A stretch of 64,000 nucleotides of DNA from contig NC_091866.1 in the NCBI RefSeq assembly GCF_019399895.1, positions 1,099,501 through 1,163,500 of the forward strand, read 5' to 3'. This DNA is from Cardiocondyla obscurior (Eukaryota > Arthropoda > Insecta > Hymenoptera > Formicidae). Under the pieces are notes generated by a model, which searched no databases, was not told the origin of the DNA, and was given only the letters and a program-made list of their open reading frames with translations. The translations under genes and the position numbers were made by a program. Below are positions 52,401-64,000 of this stretch, piece by piece. Position 1 is the first letter of the stretch; every line of letters starts with the position of its first letter.

Positions 52401-55400
52401 GTGAACGGCGCGCGAATATTACTAATTGCGTCCGTTTTCCACGCGCGTTATGTATATATATTCTTTTATCTTGACGCGGGATTCATCTTGGGAAGGTTTC
52501 GTCGCGCCGAACGTGTAAAGCAACGATATTGTTGCTGCAGCTCGCGTCGATGCTTTGCGCGGCTGTATTTGCCGCAGCCATTCTGCCACGCGTTGATTAG
52601 CGTAAATATGGATGCCGGGTCGCAAATTTTCGCGTGAACGTGATGACAAATTACCGAAACTGTAAATGTCATTATATTCGCAGCGGTGAAAATCTAGCAA
52701 TTTGCTGTGTTTTCCCGTGGATTGAAAAACGGCCATCGCATCGAAGTTTGTTTGCGAATTCCATATGCAAATTACAATTTATATTGGTCACGTGAAATGA
52801 TTTTGTTACTTCGCGCGATACATTTTTCCCCGCGCCGCTATCGCCAGAGAGCATTAACTTTTTTTTATTACGGGGATAAACATCCTTGGCGCCGACAAAA
52901 TTAAAAATTTACTGCGATAATAATACAGTTTTATTGCACTTGGCAAAATTTATCGGTACGTCGGCACAATTTATCGGGGGCGCTCTCGTAGGAAAACGGT
53001 GACGCTTGATCGAGTTACCAGATAGATATACCTACTTCCGCGGTTCGTCCTCGTTAAGATTTTGAAGCTAACTCGATTTTTTTTTTCAGAAGATTATTCG
53101 TAATGGCGGGTTGCGCGGCTGCGAAAGCTGATGAAATTTTCAAGTCCCCTGAACACCTGATCTGCCGTAGCAGTTGTGTGCCGATGAGGGAAACTCGCGC
53201 CCGTATTTTAGCTCGATGCATTTTGAATAAGCTCGTAGTCTCCCTGGACTACAAGTGGTCCATTAGCTTAAGTAAAATATAAATGAGCGCCGATTTTAAA
53301 AATAACGAGAAGACAATTAAAATCATGGGTCCGTCAGTATTCCGTATTTATCTAGCACGAAATTAGTATCAACTCCCGCGCAAACATAAATACATATTAC
53401 ATATACATAGACGCGATTTCCAAATTTAGATTATACGTTTGCATTTCTGACAATTAATTATTCGCCGCAAATTTAACTTCGAATCATCAGCTCCATGGCG
53501 TTCACGCTCAATCGTCGTTTGAGTAAACTATTTAAATACGATAACGTAGTGACGCGGCAAGCTGAATCACGCCTGCAAATTGACGCGGCGCCTAGTCGGT
53601 GTGCCCATGGTGGGCTCTCGAAATCAATACGTGGCTTTTTAATATCACGTCGCGCGTGACAAAATATTTCACGCGGATATATTCGAATACTTTAATCGCG
53701 CCGGGATTTACGCCCCGTAAATCTCACGAACGATGTAAAATTTAATTCATTTGCCTCGCGCCCAGTGCGTTTTTCATCCTTCGGACTAAACTTGTTGCCC
53801 CACCATCCTCCCTTGCCGGACGTTAAACCGGTTGCCATTACGACGAAACGCCAAATATTGGACATGTATAGCGCGCACGTGTGTACGAGATAATGCGACG
53901 GTATTATATTGAAATTAAATGTAATTGTTATGTACGTGCGCCGTGTCGAATGTGTGCGAGCAACACGCGCTTCGGACGTGACGTTGGAACAGCATTACGT
54001 TATTACGGTATAACGTTATATTCGCGTTATCACCCTGAAATCCTTCCGAGCCCTTTTAACGGGCGAAGTTCGGAATACGAAACAGTTCTCGGCTGCAAAA
54101 AGTACGTCGCCGTACGTGTTAGACTAAATATTACAGCGGCGTTATGCATCGACAATTAACTTTCATCTTCTCGCGCCGTGTTCCCGCACTCCGGCGCATT
54201 CGGCGCCGAAACGTGGCTTTCGGTTCGCTAACGTTTGTTTATGTTGCGCGTATGTCGCTTATTATCCGAGGGAAACTACGAAAGCAGTCGTTTAGCGTTG
54301 ATTTCATACGAGCTATACTGCTCGCGAGCACGCAATCTTCGGTTTTGATATCGATTTTACGTGACGAAAGGCTTTATTCTATACGCGTGCATTTTTTGAT
54401 TCGTACAAATTATATGAATCGACGTTTTCAAAAATTTTGAACATTTATAATTGTACGCTAGTTCTGACGATTTTATGTGAGGACAATTATTAATAAAATA
54501 TAGAAGAATCGAATTAGAGAAAGAAATAAATATATATGACTATTTGAGAGTTGCATAATGTCGATAAATGTTGCTAATGTAGTGAAAAGTGCAAAGTCGT
54601 AAACTAAAAAGAGCAGCAAGCGAAGAGCCGAAGGAACAGTCGGGAAGTAGCGAGTGAAAAGCTCTAACAGTCCGTTGACGTGTCGAGACGTCGTTAACTT
54701 TAGTCCTGATACCTCCCACCCATAGTTTGCCACTTTTCAACGTCGGTTCCTTCATCGATCCGCGACTTCACGCATCTTGCGCGCATCCCTTCGGCTACAA
54801 ATTTACCTGCCGCACGCCATCCCGCTGTAACGCGCGCGGAGGAAAACCGTCGGCACCTCCTTCCCGACTTCGGAAAAATATATGTTTCCTCTGATCCCCC
54901 AGTCGCGAAGACGCACCACGGGTTCTTTTCTGGTTATCGATGAACGCCGATTTTAGGAGGCGCATAGGGGGAATTAGAGATTAGAGGAAGGAGAGTTATA
55001 GATCTGCAAGGAAACTCAAACTTATTTTATTCCTGAGTTTCTGACCAGAATAATTTAGTTTTTTTTTTTAATAAAAATTTTGTTATACCTTATCTTCTAG
55101 AAAATATTTTTAGATAGTTTTGCAATTAAGTTACAGTCTATGAAATGTTAATTGGTTCTATTTAATAACTAAATAGAATAAAATTAAAAGTTATTAATAA
55201 ATCATTTAAATTAAGTAGAAAATAATTTTATCGCGAAGTAAATTTGTCGTCAATCTTCTTTTCGTTCCTATACAATAAATCCAGGTCATTTTGAGAAATA
55301 TTTTTATCAAAAATTTAAATCCTTATTAAAGGCCTTAAAAAAAAAAAAAAATGCGCGAGCGTTTAGAACACCCTGAGTATCAGGCTTATGATCGGATAGA

Positions 55401-56946
55401 GAGAAGGATCGACAGCCAAAAGATTTGGCGTGTCGTATGTTAAACTCACGATAGAAGCTGCTCAGAACGAGAGGGTAGGAGAATGACAAACCGGCAGGGT
55501 GCGAAGTCCAATTAAGATGTTTTTCAACGGTCGAGCTTTAGCTCGCAGACATTGGCGTATCTAGGCACCTCGGCCTACCGAGAGAGAACTGAATTCATAT
55601 GCATACATGAATATATTTCGCTGTTCCCCAATCAACCCATTGGGGAGCCGGCTGCGGAGCTATTGTCCACGAGCTGCTGCATAGCGCGGCCAGATATTTT
55701 TTGGAATATCCACATGCTAATGAACGGCAGCTATGTTTCACATCCCTTCTCCGATTACGTTTCCCGACAGAATCTTTAGAAACAATTATCATTAACAATG
55801 AGTATTTTACTTATTGCTACGAATAATGTAATTTATAAAATTGCAAAAATGAAGAACACGCGCCGATGCAACGTAATATTGCTTTCGTATTTTAGCTTTA
55901 AATACAATTTAACATCGGGATTCGTTATCTTCAGAATCGTGTAGTTTACAGTACGAATTTTTTTTTTTTTTTTTACAACGTTGAAACGTAACATAGTTCT
56001 GTACTTCTTTCGATTTTCCTCCGAGATGTTCCGCCTTCGATGATACCGTTACTCAGGAAGTAGTTCGATTCGATTTGTAAAGGACGTGACGTCGCGACGA
56101 CATTGATTAATTATACAACGGCAATTAATTTGGAAGTGATGCGACAGCTTTAACGACGTCGAAGCCGAAGCGAAGACCCTCGAGATGATGTCATAATCCT
56201 CGGACAATAAGTCGTGAATTCTTAATATTTGATCGCTACAGTTCTCCCTTCATTAATCATGATGGATGTAAATGTCATTTTAAAGAGTGTCGTTTTAATG
56301 ACGATCTACTCGCGGAGCCTGCCTTTTATTATAAAGCTGAACGAATTACATCAAGTAATATTCTATTGCACATTTTCTAGCGTTACAATATCGAACAATG
56401 TCGTAGTTAATTTATAAAAAAAAAAAATTTGCGGAATTTCAAGTAATTATTTAATGGAGAATGTTCTAAATCGATAATTTCGTGGTCAATACTATGCTCG
56501 GCATTCTAAAAAAAAGTATTAGCGATCGTGATTTATTTTTATCAGAAGCCAAAGATCACTTCGTTCGAACAGACTGCAACGACCCGACCGGTGCAAATGC
56601 CCTCTTATCGTCTCTGAGAAAAAATCGCGGAAAGTAGGTCAAAGGTTGTACCCAGTAGCACCTAGCAGGTGGAGTAAGGGACTAATTCTCTTTGTTTTTT
56701 TTTTGTTACAAGCTCTGATACGTCCTAAAGGTATCTAAAACGCGAATAAATTTAACCAAAGTGTATTGTTAATAAAAAAAACTTGCTTCTTATAATCTTT
56801 CTTAAATATGCATTCCTTTTCTTGGATCTTGCATATTTTAAATTCGGTCTTTCTGATACTGAAATTAGTAAGTTAAATATATAGGAATATATAGGAATAA
56901 AAGTTTACGAAAAGTAAAGCTCTACTCGCACATTTTCAATTAAACT

Positions 56947-56950
<4 letters not shown>

Positions 56951-56983
<33 letters not shown>
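56951..56983. repeat. (TA)16 microsatellite
   Basis: Pure TA alternation within the CARP intron, in an AT-rich neighbourhood. A short direct repeat of ATATAGGAAT lies just upstream (about 56878..56899). Confidence 0.92.
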
Positions 56984-56986
<3 letters not shown>

Positions 56987-58198
56987 CAATTAAAAGATAT
57001 TTTAATTTTCTCACCGCGTATCTTCCAATTAATTAAATCTCCCGATATATATTAATCTCCTCGGGCTGATTAAATTATATTTAATCGTGGAAACTTTTAG
57101 GCAAAGAAAGACAAATGAAAGAAAATTAAAAGAAACTTTTTACATCCCCGTTTAAGCGAATATTCATTCTGCTCTTATTACTAATAATTCTTATCGCTCC
57201 TCTTTTGAGAGTTCCCGTTATGATGTGAGCGACTTAACGATCTCAAGAAGAAGCTGGCGGCTATGAAGAAAATAAAATCAAGCGTCCTTCCAGGACTCCC
57301 ACAACTTATGAAGGACCTCCGGCGCCATTATATTCCTTATATCGACGACCTTTGCCTCTTTCGTGGCAAAACTCGGCTGCGCCCGATGGTCGGTCGCGAC
57401 ACTTTTCATGTTCTCACAGGAGTCGATAAATCTTCCTCCCTTTCGGTGGAAACGAGAGTTTCCGAAGGAGAATCGAGAACCCACCATCCAGCCCCAGCCA
57501 GTCTTCCACGATATATTTTTTACAGCATGCTAGAAGAATTTTTACTGTTTTCGCCGTTGAGCTCTTTTTCACTTTGCCGCGGTAGTGTAAGCATCGACGA
57601 GTCAGATTGAAAACCCGTGTTACGCCCGCAACTTAACGGAATTCTTACGTAAACCTCTCTCTCGGAAGTCAATCGGCTCGTTTATTTGGCCGAGTTTGCT
57701 GCGGTTTTCTAGTAGATCGCCAAATCGTGTCCGTCAAAGCCACGACAGTTTCCCCGACAATGACGATTTAAACGTTGTAAAGAGATTTCGAAAAATCGGG
57801 GAAGCTAACTTTACAGACGTTGACATTTGCGGGGTTAAACCATAAGACAAAAAGGAAAAAAAAAATACAAAAAAGAATCCAAAGTAAAATTTAAAAGAGC
57901 GTGAAATCTAACTTCTACTTCTTTGTCTACATATATGATTTTAGTTTAATTATTGCAATTATATTTTACTTTAACTGTAAAATATTTCATTACATTATTG
58001 TAAAAAAATTACGGTGTAAATTTATACATTTGACAGTCAGTCTTTTCGCAGTGCAAATTAGCACGTTCTAATACTTACAAAGATTTTGATGAGAGATAGG
58101 AGATTTTTTTTTATCCGCCCAGCGTTAATTTTAATTAGTATTTCAATTTGGGTTTTTTCTCTGAAATTTTTTTAAGTGGAAAAGGTAACATTCTCTCG

Positions 58199-58214
58199 TA
58201 TATATATATATATA
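58199..58214. repeat. (TA)8 microsatellite
   Basis: Short TA alternation within the CARP intron. Confidence 0.85.
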
Positions 58215-58413
58215 GCTATACGTACATCGCGCATAGAGAAAAACGAACGGGATCGGCATTCAAACCACGCTTCCGTGGAAGTGCGAACGCATAACGCATT
58301 TATCAAAATAGTCCGTTGTATATTCAGTAACAGCCGGGAGTCTTTGCTGACGCGTAAATATATATGCTAATGAATACCATGCAAATAGCCGCTCCCTACT
58401 TTTCCCTCAACTT

Positions 58414-58456
58414 TTCTCTCTGTCTCTCTCTCTCTCTCTTTCCCTCTCTCTTTCCA
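58414..58456. repeat. TC-rich microsatellite
   Basis: Interrupted (TC)n tract ending in tttccagg, which resembles a splice acceptor on the + strand. No convincing exon follows it. Confidence 0.8.
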
Positions 58457-61400
58457 GGACGCGCCATTAACACAGTTTTTACAAGCATTTGGTTTTCAGA
58501 TCTTATGCGCGGTATACCTACTCGTTGTTACACCCTCGTCGTACTAAGCGAGGCGCGAACGAGTTTGTACGTCACGATTTTTTCGTGAAATTTAAATGTC
58601 GCGATGAAACACGAGGCTCTTTCCCGCCTCGTTTGCGTTTGCCACACGAGCTTTGCAGCGTGCGTTCCCCGAGTACGCTATTCAAAAATTGCTTTACACG
58701 GTTTTCCATAACGCAATTTGCGCTGCGGAACAGAAGGGAAACGTTTCGTTTTGTTTCGAAGCGAGTTAATATCCTGCGCTGTACGGCAATTGCATGTATC
58801 AGCTAAGTATATTATATATTTTATTCCAGAGAGATATTTTTATGATAAAACACACGTCACGTTATATCAATCCTCCTTCATAAAAATGATATAAAAATCC
58901 GAGGCTCTCTTTATTTCGCCGCAAACTACAATGAAGCATAATCATTGCACGAAAGCATAAAATTTATATTATTTATTTTTAAAATATCGTCAGTGTATTA
59001 TATATTAAAGCTCGATATGTAAAAGGTTACAAACTCTTTTCGTTTTGAATAATAAGTCGATTTTATGATTTGACCATTTTGATCATGGAGAGATACTGAG
59101 AGATCATCGCTATTAGATTTTCGTCCGTTCTAGTTATGGGTTTATTGAAATCTATTAAACTTTCGGCTCAGTTTTCGTTAATACGACAAATTCTATCGCA
59201 ATTATTCGATTTTCTCGCGCCTGCAGAAATCATTAAAAGCGGCCCAAAGCTGATCCGATCCCGGCATTTTTCAAATACTCCAGCCGTCGATTAATTGTTT
59301 TTATCGAAGAGACCCATCCCGTAGGGGCTAATCCACCGTTGATTAATCCCGCCGCCGTTCCCGAGCAACGTGCTGCTTCTTATCGGCGGAAATCTGACGG
59401 TGAAGGAAGAAACGACTCCGCTCGGTTGAACGGCAGAAAAAGAAAATCGTGCTAAGATGGAGCGACGCAGCAGGGACGAAGACAAAAAATTTCCGGCAAT
59501 TATTCCCGGCGCCTGTTAGCCTATAATTAGGTCGGTTAACGAGGATGGAGACGAAGCATCGTCGTCTCGATTTTTTTTTCTTTTTTCTTTTTTTTTTTTC
59601 TCGCGCCGACCGCCTTCTCTCATTAGGAGTTATTAGGATAGGTGAATAATTAAAACAGGTGTTTAAGGACTACAGCCCGGCGCGATGACGCTGTAGTAGT
59701 AAAAGAGAGAAGGGAGGCAGAGGCAGGCTCGTGCTGAAGGGTCGGAAAATACCGCTTAAGCGAGGATCCGGCACGACGTTGGTTGCCGTGCTCGAGAATT
59801 GAGGGGTGAATGCGGCTGTGAGGCAAGAAGAGAGGGGGAGGACCAGGCTACCTTGGCTTCTACACTTAATCACTTTTGCTAATTGCAGAATGATTGCTCC
59901 GCGCTTGAAGTTTCAATAATGGGGTTGTTACACCCCCGCCAGGACCTCCTTCGTAGTCCCGGTTATATACCGGGGCCAGCCTGGGGGGGAATGCCTGTGT
60001 GTGTCTGTTCGTACCCCCTTCATCTTCTCGCCGCCACCTAGAGTTCCGCCTCGCCGTCGTCGAGCTCGCCTCCTCAGGTTCCACGTGATGAATGCTATAA
60101 TAGCCTACCTGCCTTCGGGTGATAAGAAAGTAATCATTCCATCTGCCTATCGTTATTTCATTATCTTTCCCCCGTGCTCGCAACGAGAACGGCCACCCTT
60201 ATCCGGTGCACCGACGTCAGCGAGCTGCTTCTTAATAACGGTCGAGGAGGTAATTATACAATTATGCGAAAGTAAAACGAGATGAATTAGCAACGAGAGG
60301 ACAGACGCTACGGCTCCTGCGGTTTAAGCAAACTTAGATGCATTTTCGGGATAACGACTGAATATTTTATACTGCACTTTTGTGTTATAACCTTACCTCA
60401 CGATTATCACGATATATTCTCAACCATGAGATGCACATTTGTGGTTAATTACTAAAATAATCTCGCGCAATAGAATTTTATAATCTTTCTCGACGACGTA
60501 ATAAACAAATTTTTTTATCGGTGAAAAATTTTCGCATATTATATTCCGCTGTGCAAGAAGAATTCCGCTAATTTTATAAATAATAATAATCTCGATTAAG
60601 ATATGTTGCTTCACCTGGCTATTTGCGCGGACTGTACATTACTACGATCGATATACTATCGCATCAAATGTATCATACCACTCGCAGCGGGATCGATCCG
60701 AAACGTGACAGTTGTCTCTCCGTCCTACAGTCCAAGAACTTATCCATCATCGCGAAGTTGCGACGGAAAAAGAAAATAATTGTATCAAGAATTTCCCGAG
60801 AAGTAAATTCGCAAATTATATTAACATTAATTGACACGGATCCACCCCGCGTCATTATACACGTGAAATATTTAATAAACTTATCCCAGCCCTCCGTTAG
60901 CACTGCGATTGAATGTGCGTGATCGATCCTAATTGGATCCCGCGGCTTTAAATTGGTCTGTTCTCGGACCAATACAACGTAGCTGTGTTCGCGAAGAACA
61001 ATGGGCTTAATTTAATAGAATACGGTCCGATGTGGTTTAGGTCCGATCGTCCACTGGTGCGAATCGATTTAAACGGCGCCCATGTAACTATAATCCAATA
61101 GTAGATTACACGTCCGGTACATACATACAACGTACGATGCTTTCCGCGAGCTAATAATTCACTGTCACGCGTAATGTATCTCGCGGCGAACAAAGTGCGC
61201 ACAATAAAACTAATATATAGTAATATATCTCGCGGTGATATTTTGCAGAATAATTCACTTTCAGGACGGCCTTGCCTCACGCTTGATTTCCTACGAATAT
61301 GCGGGATATTTATCGCGACGTTAGGTATAACACGTGGTTTCCGCCAGGGAAACAATATTTCGTTAATAAGAGAACTTAACGAACTGAAAACGTTACGACG

Positions 61401-63769
61401 TTGCGCGGGGCGTAAAACAGCCATGAATATCATAAAGGCGGCCGAGCCGGGGTACATTTTTATTCTCCGTCGGACGTATTTGTTACGGAGCGTAGATTGC
61501 GTACGAGCGTTTTATGTCCCTTAAGCACGCTAGTATCTGAGGAGCGATACGGAATCTAAATTGCAACAAAATACTTCGGACGTCCCCGCAGTTGCGTGCC
61601 CGCGGCAGTCGACGGGCGTGTGTTTCGGGATCTTAATCGGATAAATCCGTGTAACGCTGATAAGTAGATGCACATAAGGTACGTACAACTCTGCGGCCGC
61701 GGCGCATCTCGTTTGTGTGCGCACGAACGGACACGCGCGATAACGAAGAGATACGGAAAAGATTGCGGGAGAGAGTGCGGCGATCGGGCGTATCGTAACG
61801 CAGAAGTAATATCCCCCTCGGCGAATCGATCGTAATGAATAAAAAATTAAAAAAAAAAATAAAAAAATAAAAAAAACCGTGCATTTACATATGCACCCCG
61901 TGTCATTTAATAAACTCTTTGCGTGGCTAACGCGATGGCGTGCCGTCTGCCCTGACATTAATCCCGCGGCAGGAAAATGTGTGTCGCGGGATTGCGAATA
62001 ATAGCGACCCTCTTGCGTTAAGAAATCAAACCGCGGCCCTTTTAAAGCCGCGTGTTCTTGCCTCACGTGCGAAGCAAGTTATAAAGAGCGTGCCGAGAGG
62101 TGAGTAACAACTTGTCCGGAAAGCGAATAAAAAAAAAAAAAAAGAAATATTCTTCTGCGTCATATCAACCCATTTTTCACGCCGCAGCCAATTGAGATTT
62201 ATGGCGCGAGGATTTAGTGATTTTACAGAGAAATCACAAGCGGAAATAAACGATTGAGGGAAGGTGATACTCTCGAAACTAATTAAAAATTTTTTTTTTT
62301 TTTTTGGCATGTTATAACGTACAATTTCTGTGAATTTTGTGATAAACAGAAAGAACAAGAATTCTTTATAATTCTTTATGATCTTTTAATTAATGAATTT
62401 CGTTCAATGAAGTGAATTGCACACGCATGCCGTGCATAAAGAGTTCACGTGGAGATCGAAAATGGGAGGGAGAGAGAAAAAAAAAGTACGTGTACTAGCG
62501 CGAAAATGCTAATTACAACGGAGCTAATTGCACCGCTATTACGGCACTAAAGTGCCGACATGCCGTTGCTGTCACACACGGGTACGCGGGTGTGCGCGCG
62601 CGCATAAACCTGTTCAGAGGATTGCCCGCCGTTGAACCGATACGCACGTTTATCGGGAGCGTAAGTTTTGATTATGCTCGCGTGCCGGGATGTCATTACG
62701 TGTCATCCCCCGCACCCTCCCCCCCTCTCCCCTCGGTCTATCCTCGGCGTTAATAGACGAGCTCGGGTCATATTCGCTTCGAGCGTATTGTCGCTTACAC
62801 TGTTAATATTGATAATTTATTCTCCGCTCTTAACGTAATTGGAATAAATCGCTATCTCGTGAGTTATCAATTCGTTCTTTTTTTTTTTGTTTTTTAGAAT
62901 TATTAGGATAACAAGAATATTTCGAGAAAGTTTTATTATAGGTTTTGTTACTATCTCTCGCGAAGATTAATGGATTAAGAGCGTAACTGAGAATTTTTCT
63001 TAATATTGCAGGGAACGAGATAATAAATTGAGATGCTACAAATATTGATAAGTGAGGATAAATATAAATGAGTAAAAATTAATGGAAGTAATAATCGACG
63101 TGGATTTTTGTCTATAATGATGTTTAATGTACCGTGGATTTTATCTGTAAACTTTGAATGTTATCCGAGACGTACAATGGCAGTTCGTGCTGTTTCGCAA
63201 GCTCAGATTCGCAGTCGAGGATTCGTTAAGTCGGGTTTTCTCGAGATATCGATCCTCGCGGGTGACGTGAAGAAAGTTAAATTTCTCAGAGGAGTGCCAG
63301 AAAACGCGAACGTCGGTCGGTCCTAAGACGAAAGTATCGGAAGGGGGTTGCGCGTTGGTCCCTGGCGAACGGGAGCCGGCGAAACGAGTTCAAAATCCCT
63401 TCTGCCGAGTGAAACTTGACGCGGGCCGGACAAGGAGCGGACTGGTCGGCGCGACCAGCCGGAAAAGTTGAAATTATAAAAATTTCAGATTTCTGAGCGG
63501 TTGACACGTGACACGACGATTCACACTCAAACAGAGAAAATAAGAATCTCCCTTGAGAGTTCGCGCGGCCGAGTTTTCTTCGTATTTTTCAGACGGTCGG
63601 AAATACAAATCCAAAATTTTAGAATAATGTATTCGGCGTGTTTCTTGCCCTTTTTTTTTTTAAGTGCGATTTACTGACATTTTTAATTCCTGTAGTTTAA
63701 TTAAGATTATTTCGTTTCTATGTTAAAGTTTTTTGCAAATTGTAAATTTGCAATTGATATTTTTTACAG

Positions 63770-63906
63770 GACCTTCGTTCTGGGGCTTGATAAACCCGCA
63801 GTGGTCTCTCTGCACCAAAGGAAGACGGCAAAGTCCCATCAACATCGAACCGGACAAGTTACTTTTTGATCGTCACTTGAGACCGGTGCACGTTGACAAA
63901 CACAGA
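63770..63906 (+). CDS. CARP (CA10/CA11-like) gene, exon with QSPINI motif
   Basis: The acceptor ttttttacag ends at 63769. The exon completes a split Gly codon and then encodes PSFWGLINPQWSLC, TKGRRQSPINIEPDK, LLFDRHLRPVHVDKHR (45 residues after the split codon). FWGL and QSPINIEP are hallmark N-terminal motifs of the alpha-carbonic anhydrase domain, and the Cys and basic GRRQSP context resembles CARP X/XI more than active CAs. The donor is gtgagc at 63907, which coincidentally reads Val-Ser. Family members continue with VSG at this point, so the intron is phase 0 and the apparent read-through into 63957 is intronic. The positions that would carry zinc histidines lie in exons beyond the window, so inactivity is inferred from family membership. 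Closest assignment: insect CARP (Drosophila CARPA/CARPB type). Confidence 0.93.
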
Positions 63907-64000
63907 GTGAGCTATATAATATTTTACTTAAAATTAAGCCAAACGATTTGCGAATAAAACTCTTGGTCATTTGTGAGACACGCAAGCGCGTAATGAAATC
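63907..64000 (+). other. Start of the next CARP intron
   Basis: The sequence after donor gtgagc reads through VSYIIFYLK and stops at the TAA at 63955..63957. This does not resemble the expected CARP continuation (VSG and then an NTGH-like segment). I therefore treat the last 94 bases as intron. Confidence 0.75.

Larger units (their letters stand above)
40034..63769 (+). other. Long CARP intron (23,736 bp)
   Basis: This intron is bounded by donor gtaagaat at 40034 and acceptor ttttttacag at 63769, with matching phase on both sides. I found no recognisable coding exon inside on either strand. The many 60..180-codon ORFs do not resemble known proteins, and several are mirrored by equally long ORFs on the other strand. 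The intron contains A/T runs, TA and TC repeats, and CpG-rich patches. Long introns are common in neuronal insect genes and may carry enhancers. Confidence 0.85.

Noticed and set aside
60948..61524. Overlapping ORFs of 169 (-) and 116 (+) codons
   Set aside because: Both strands are open over the same DNA, neither resembles a known protein, and there are no clean splice signals. Chance ORFs in low-stop composition.
61530..62066. 178-codon minus-strand ORF
   Set aside because: It is the longest ORF in the window but runs through an A/T homopolymer that encodes a Phe/Ile block. No homology or splice support.
63733..63957. The full open frame around the CARP exon as one coding unit
   Set aside because: The frame starts inside the intron before the acceptor at 63769 and continues past the donor at 63907 into residues unlike the family. 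Only 63770..63906 is exon.
1..64000. Bacterial-type systems, CRISPR arrays, transposase or reverse-transcriptase genes
   Set aside because: No operon layout, spaced repeats, terminal-repeat-bounded element or recognisable transposase/RT motif was seen on either strand.

Overview
The window is eukaryotic and gene-poor. It holds no operons, no long intact ORFs, many A/T homopolymer runs and dinucleotide repeats, and CpG-rich sequence scattered through AT-rich background. The only gene I can name is an insect-type carbonic anhydrase-related protein (CARP, CA10/CA11-like). Two of its coding exons lie on the + strand at 39986..40033 and 63770..63906, joined across a 23.7 kb intron with matching phase. 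The insect-like motif WWTYDGISG, the long introns and the many CpGs suggest an insect, perhaps a hymenopteran such as an ant. That attribution is inference.

Layout: 1..29 kb is non-coding or unassigned. It contains one protein-like minus-strand ORF (21901..22207) and several compact stretches that look like regulatory DNA (about 12.1, 15.3, 16.7 and 18.0 kb). At 29.0..30.4 kb there is a cluster of minus-strand candidate exons with strong splice signals. Two of them (29606..29722 and 30050..30173) share a homologous 59-base 3' end that abuts the donor site. A GC-rich, CT-rich block at 30.42..30.66 kb separates this cluster from a + strand donor at 30725, so the block is a candidate divergent promoter. 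The interval 30.7..39.98 kb is presumed upstream or intron 1 sequence of the CARP gene. CARP exon, long intron, CARP exon and the start of the next intron fill the remainder.

How it fits together: CARPs are catalytically dead alpha-carbonic anhydrase folds, secreted and neuronal in vertebrates. Here the gene occupies at least 24 kb. The minus-strand transcript would either be nested antisense in its first intron or sit head-to-head with it. I did not find a convincing signal-peptide exon. The most interesting undescribed item is the minus-strand gene with the duplicated exon pair. Its product is unknown to me, and its reading frame is continuous over four proposed exons apart from one TAG. 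All splice calls were made by eye and need RNA evidence.
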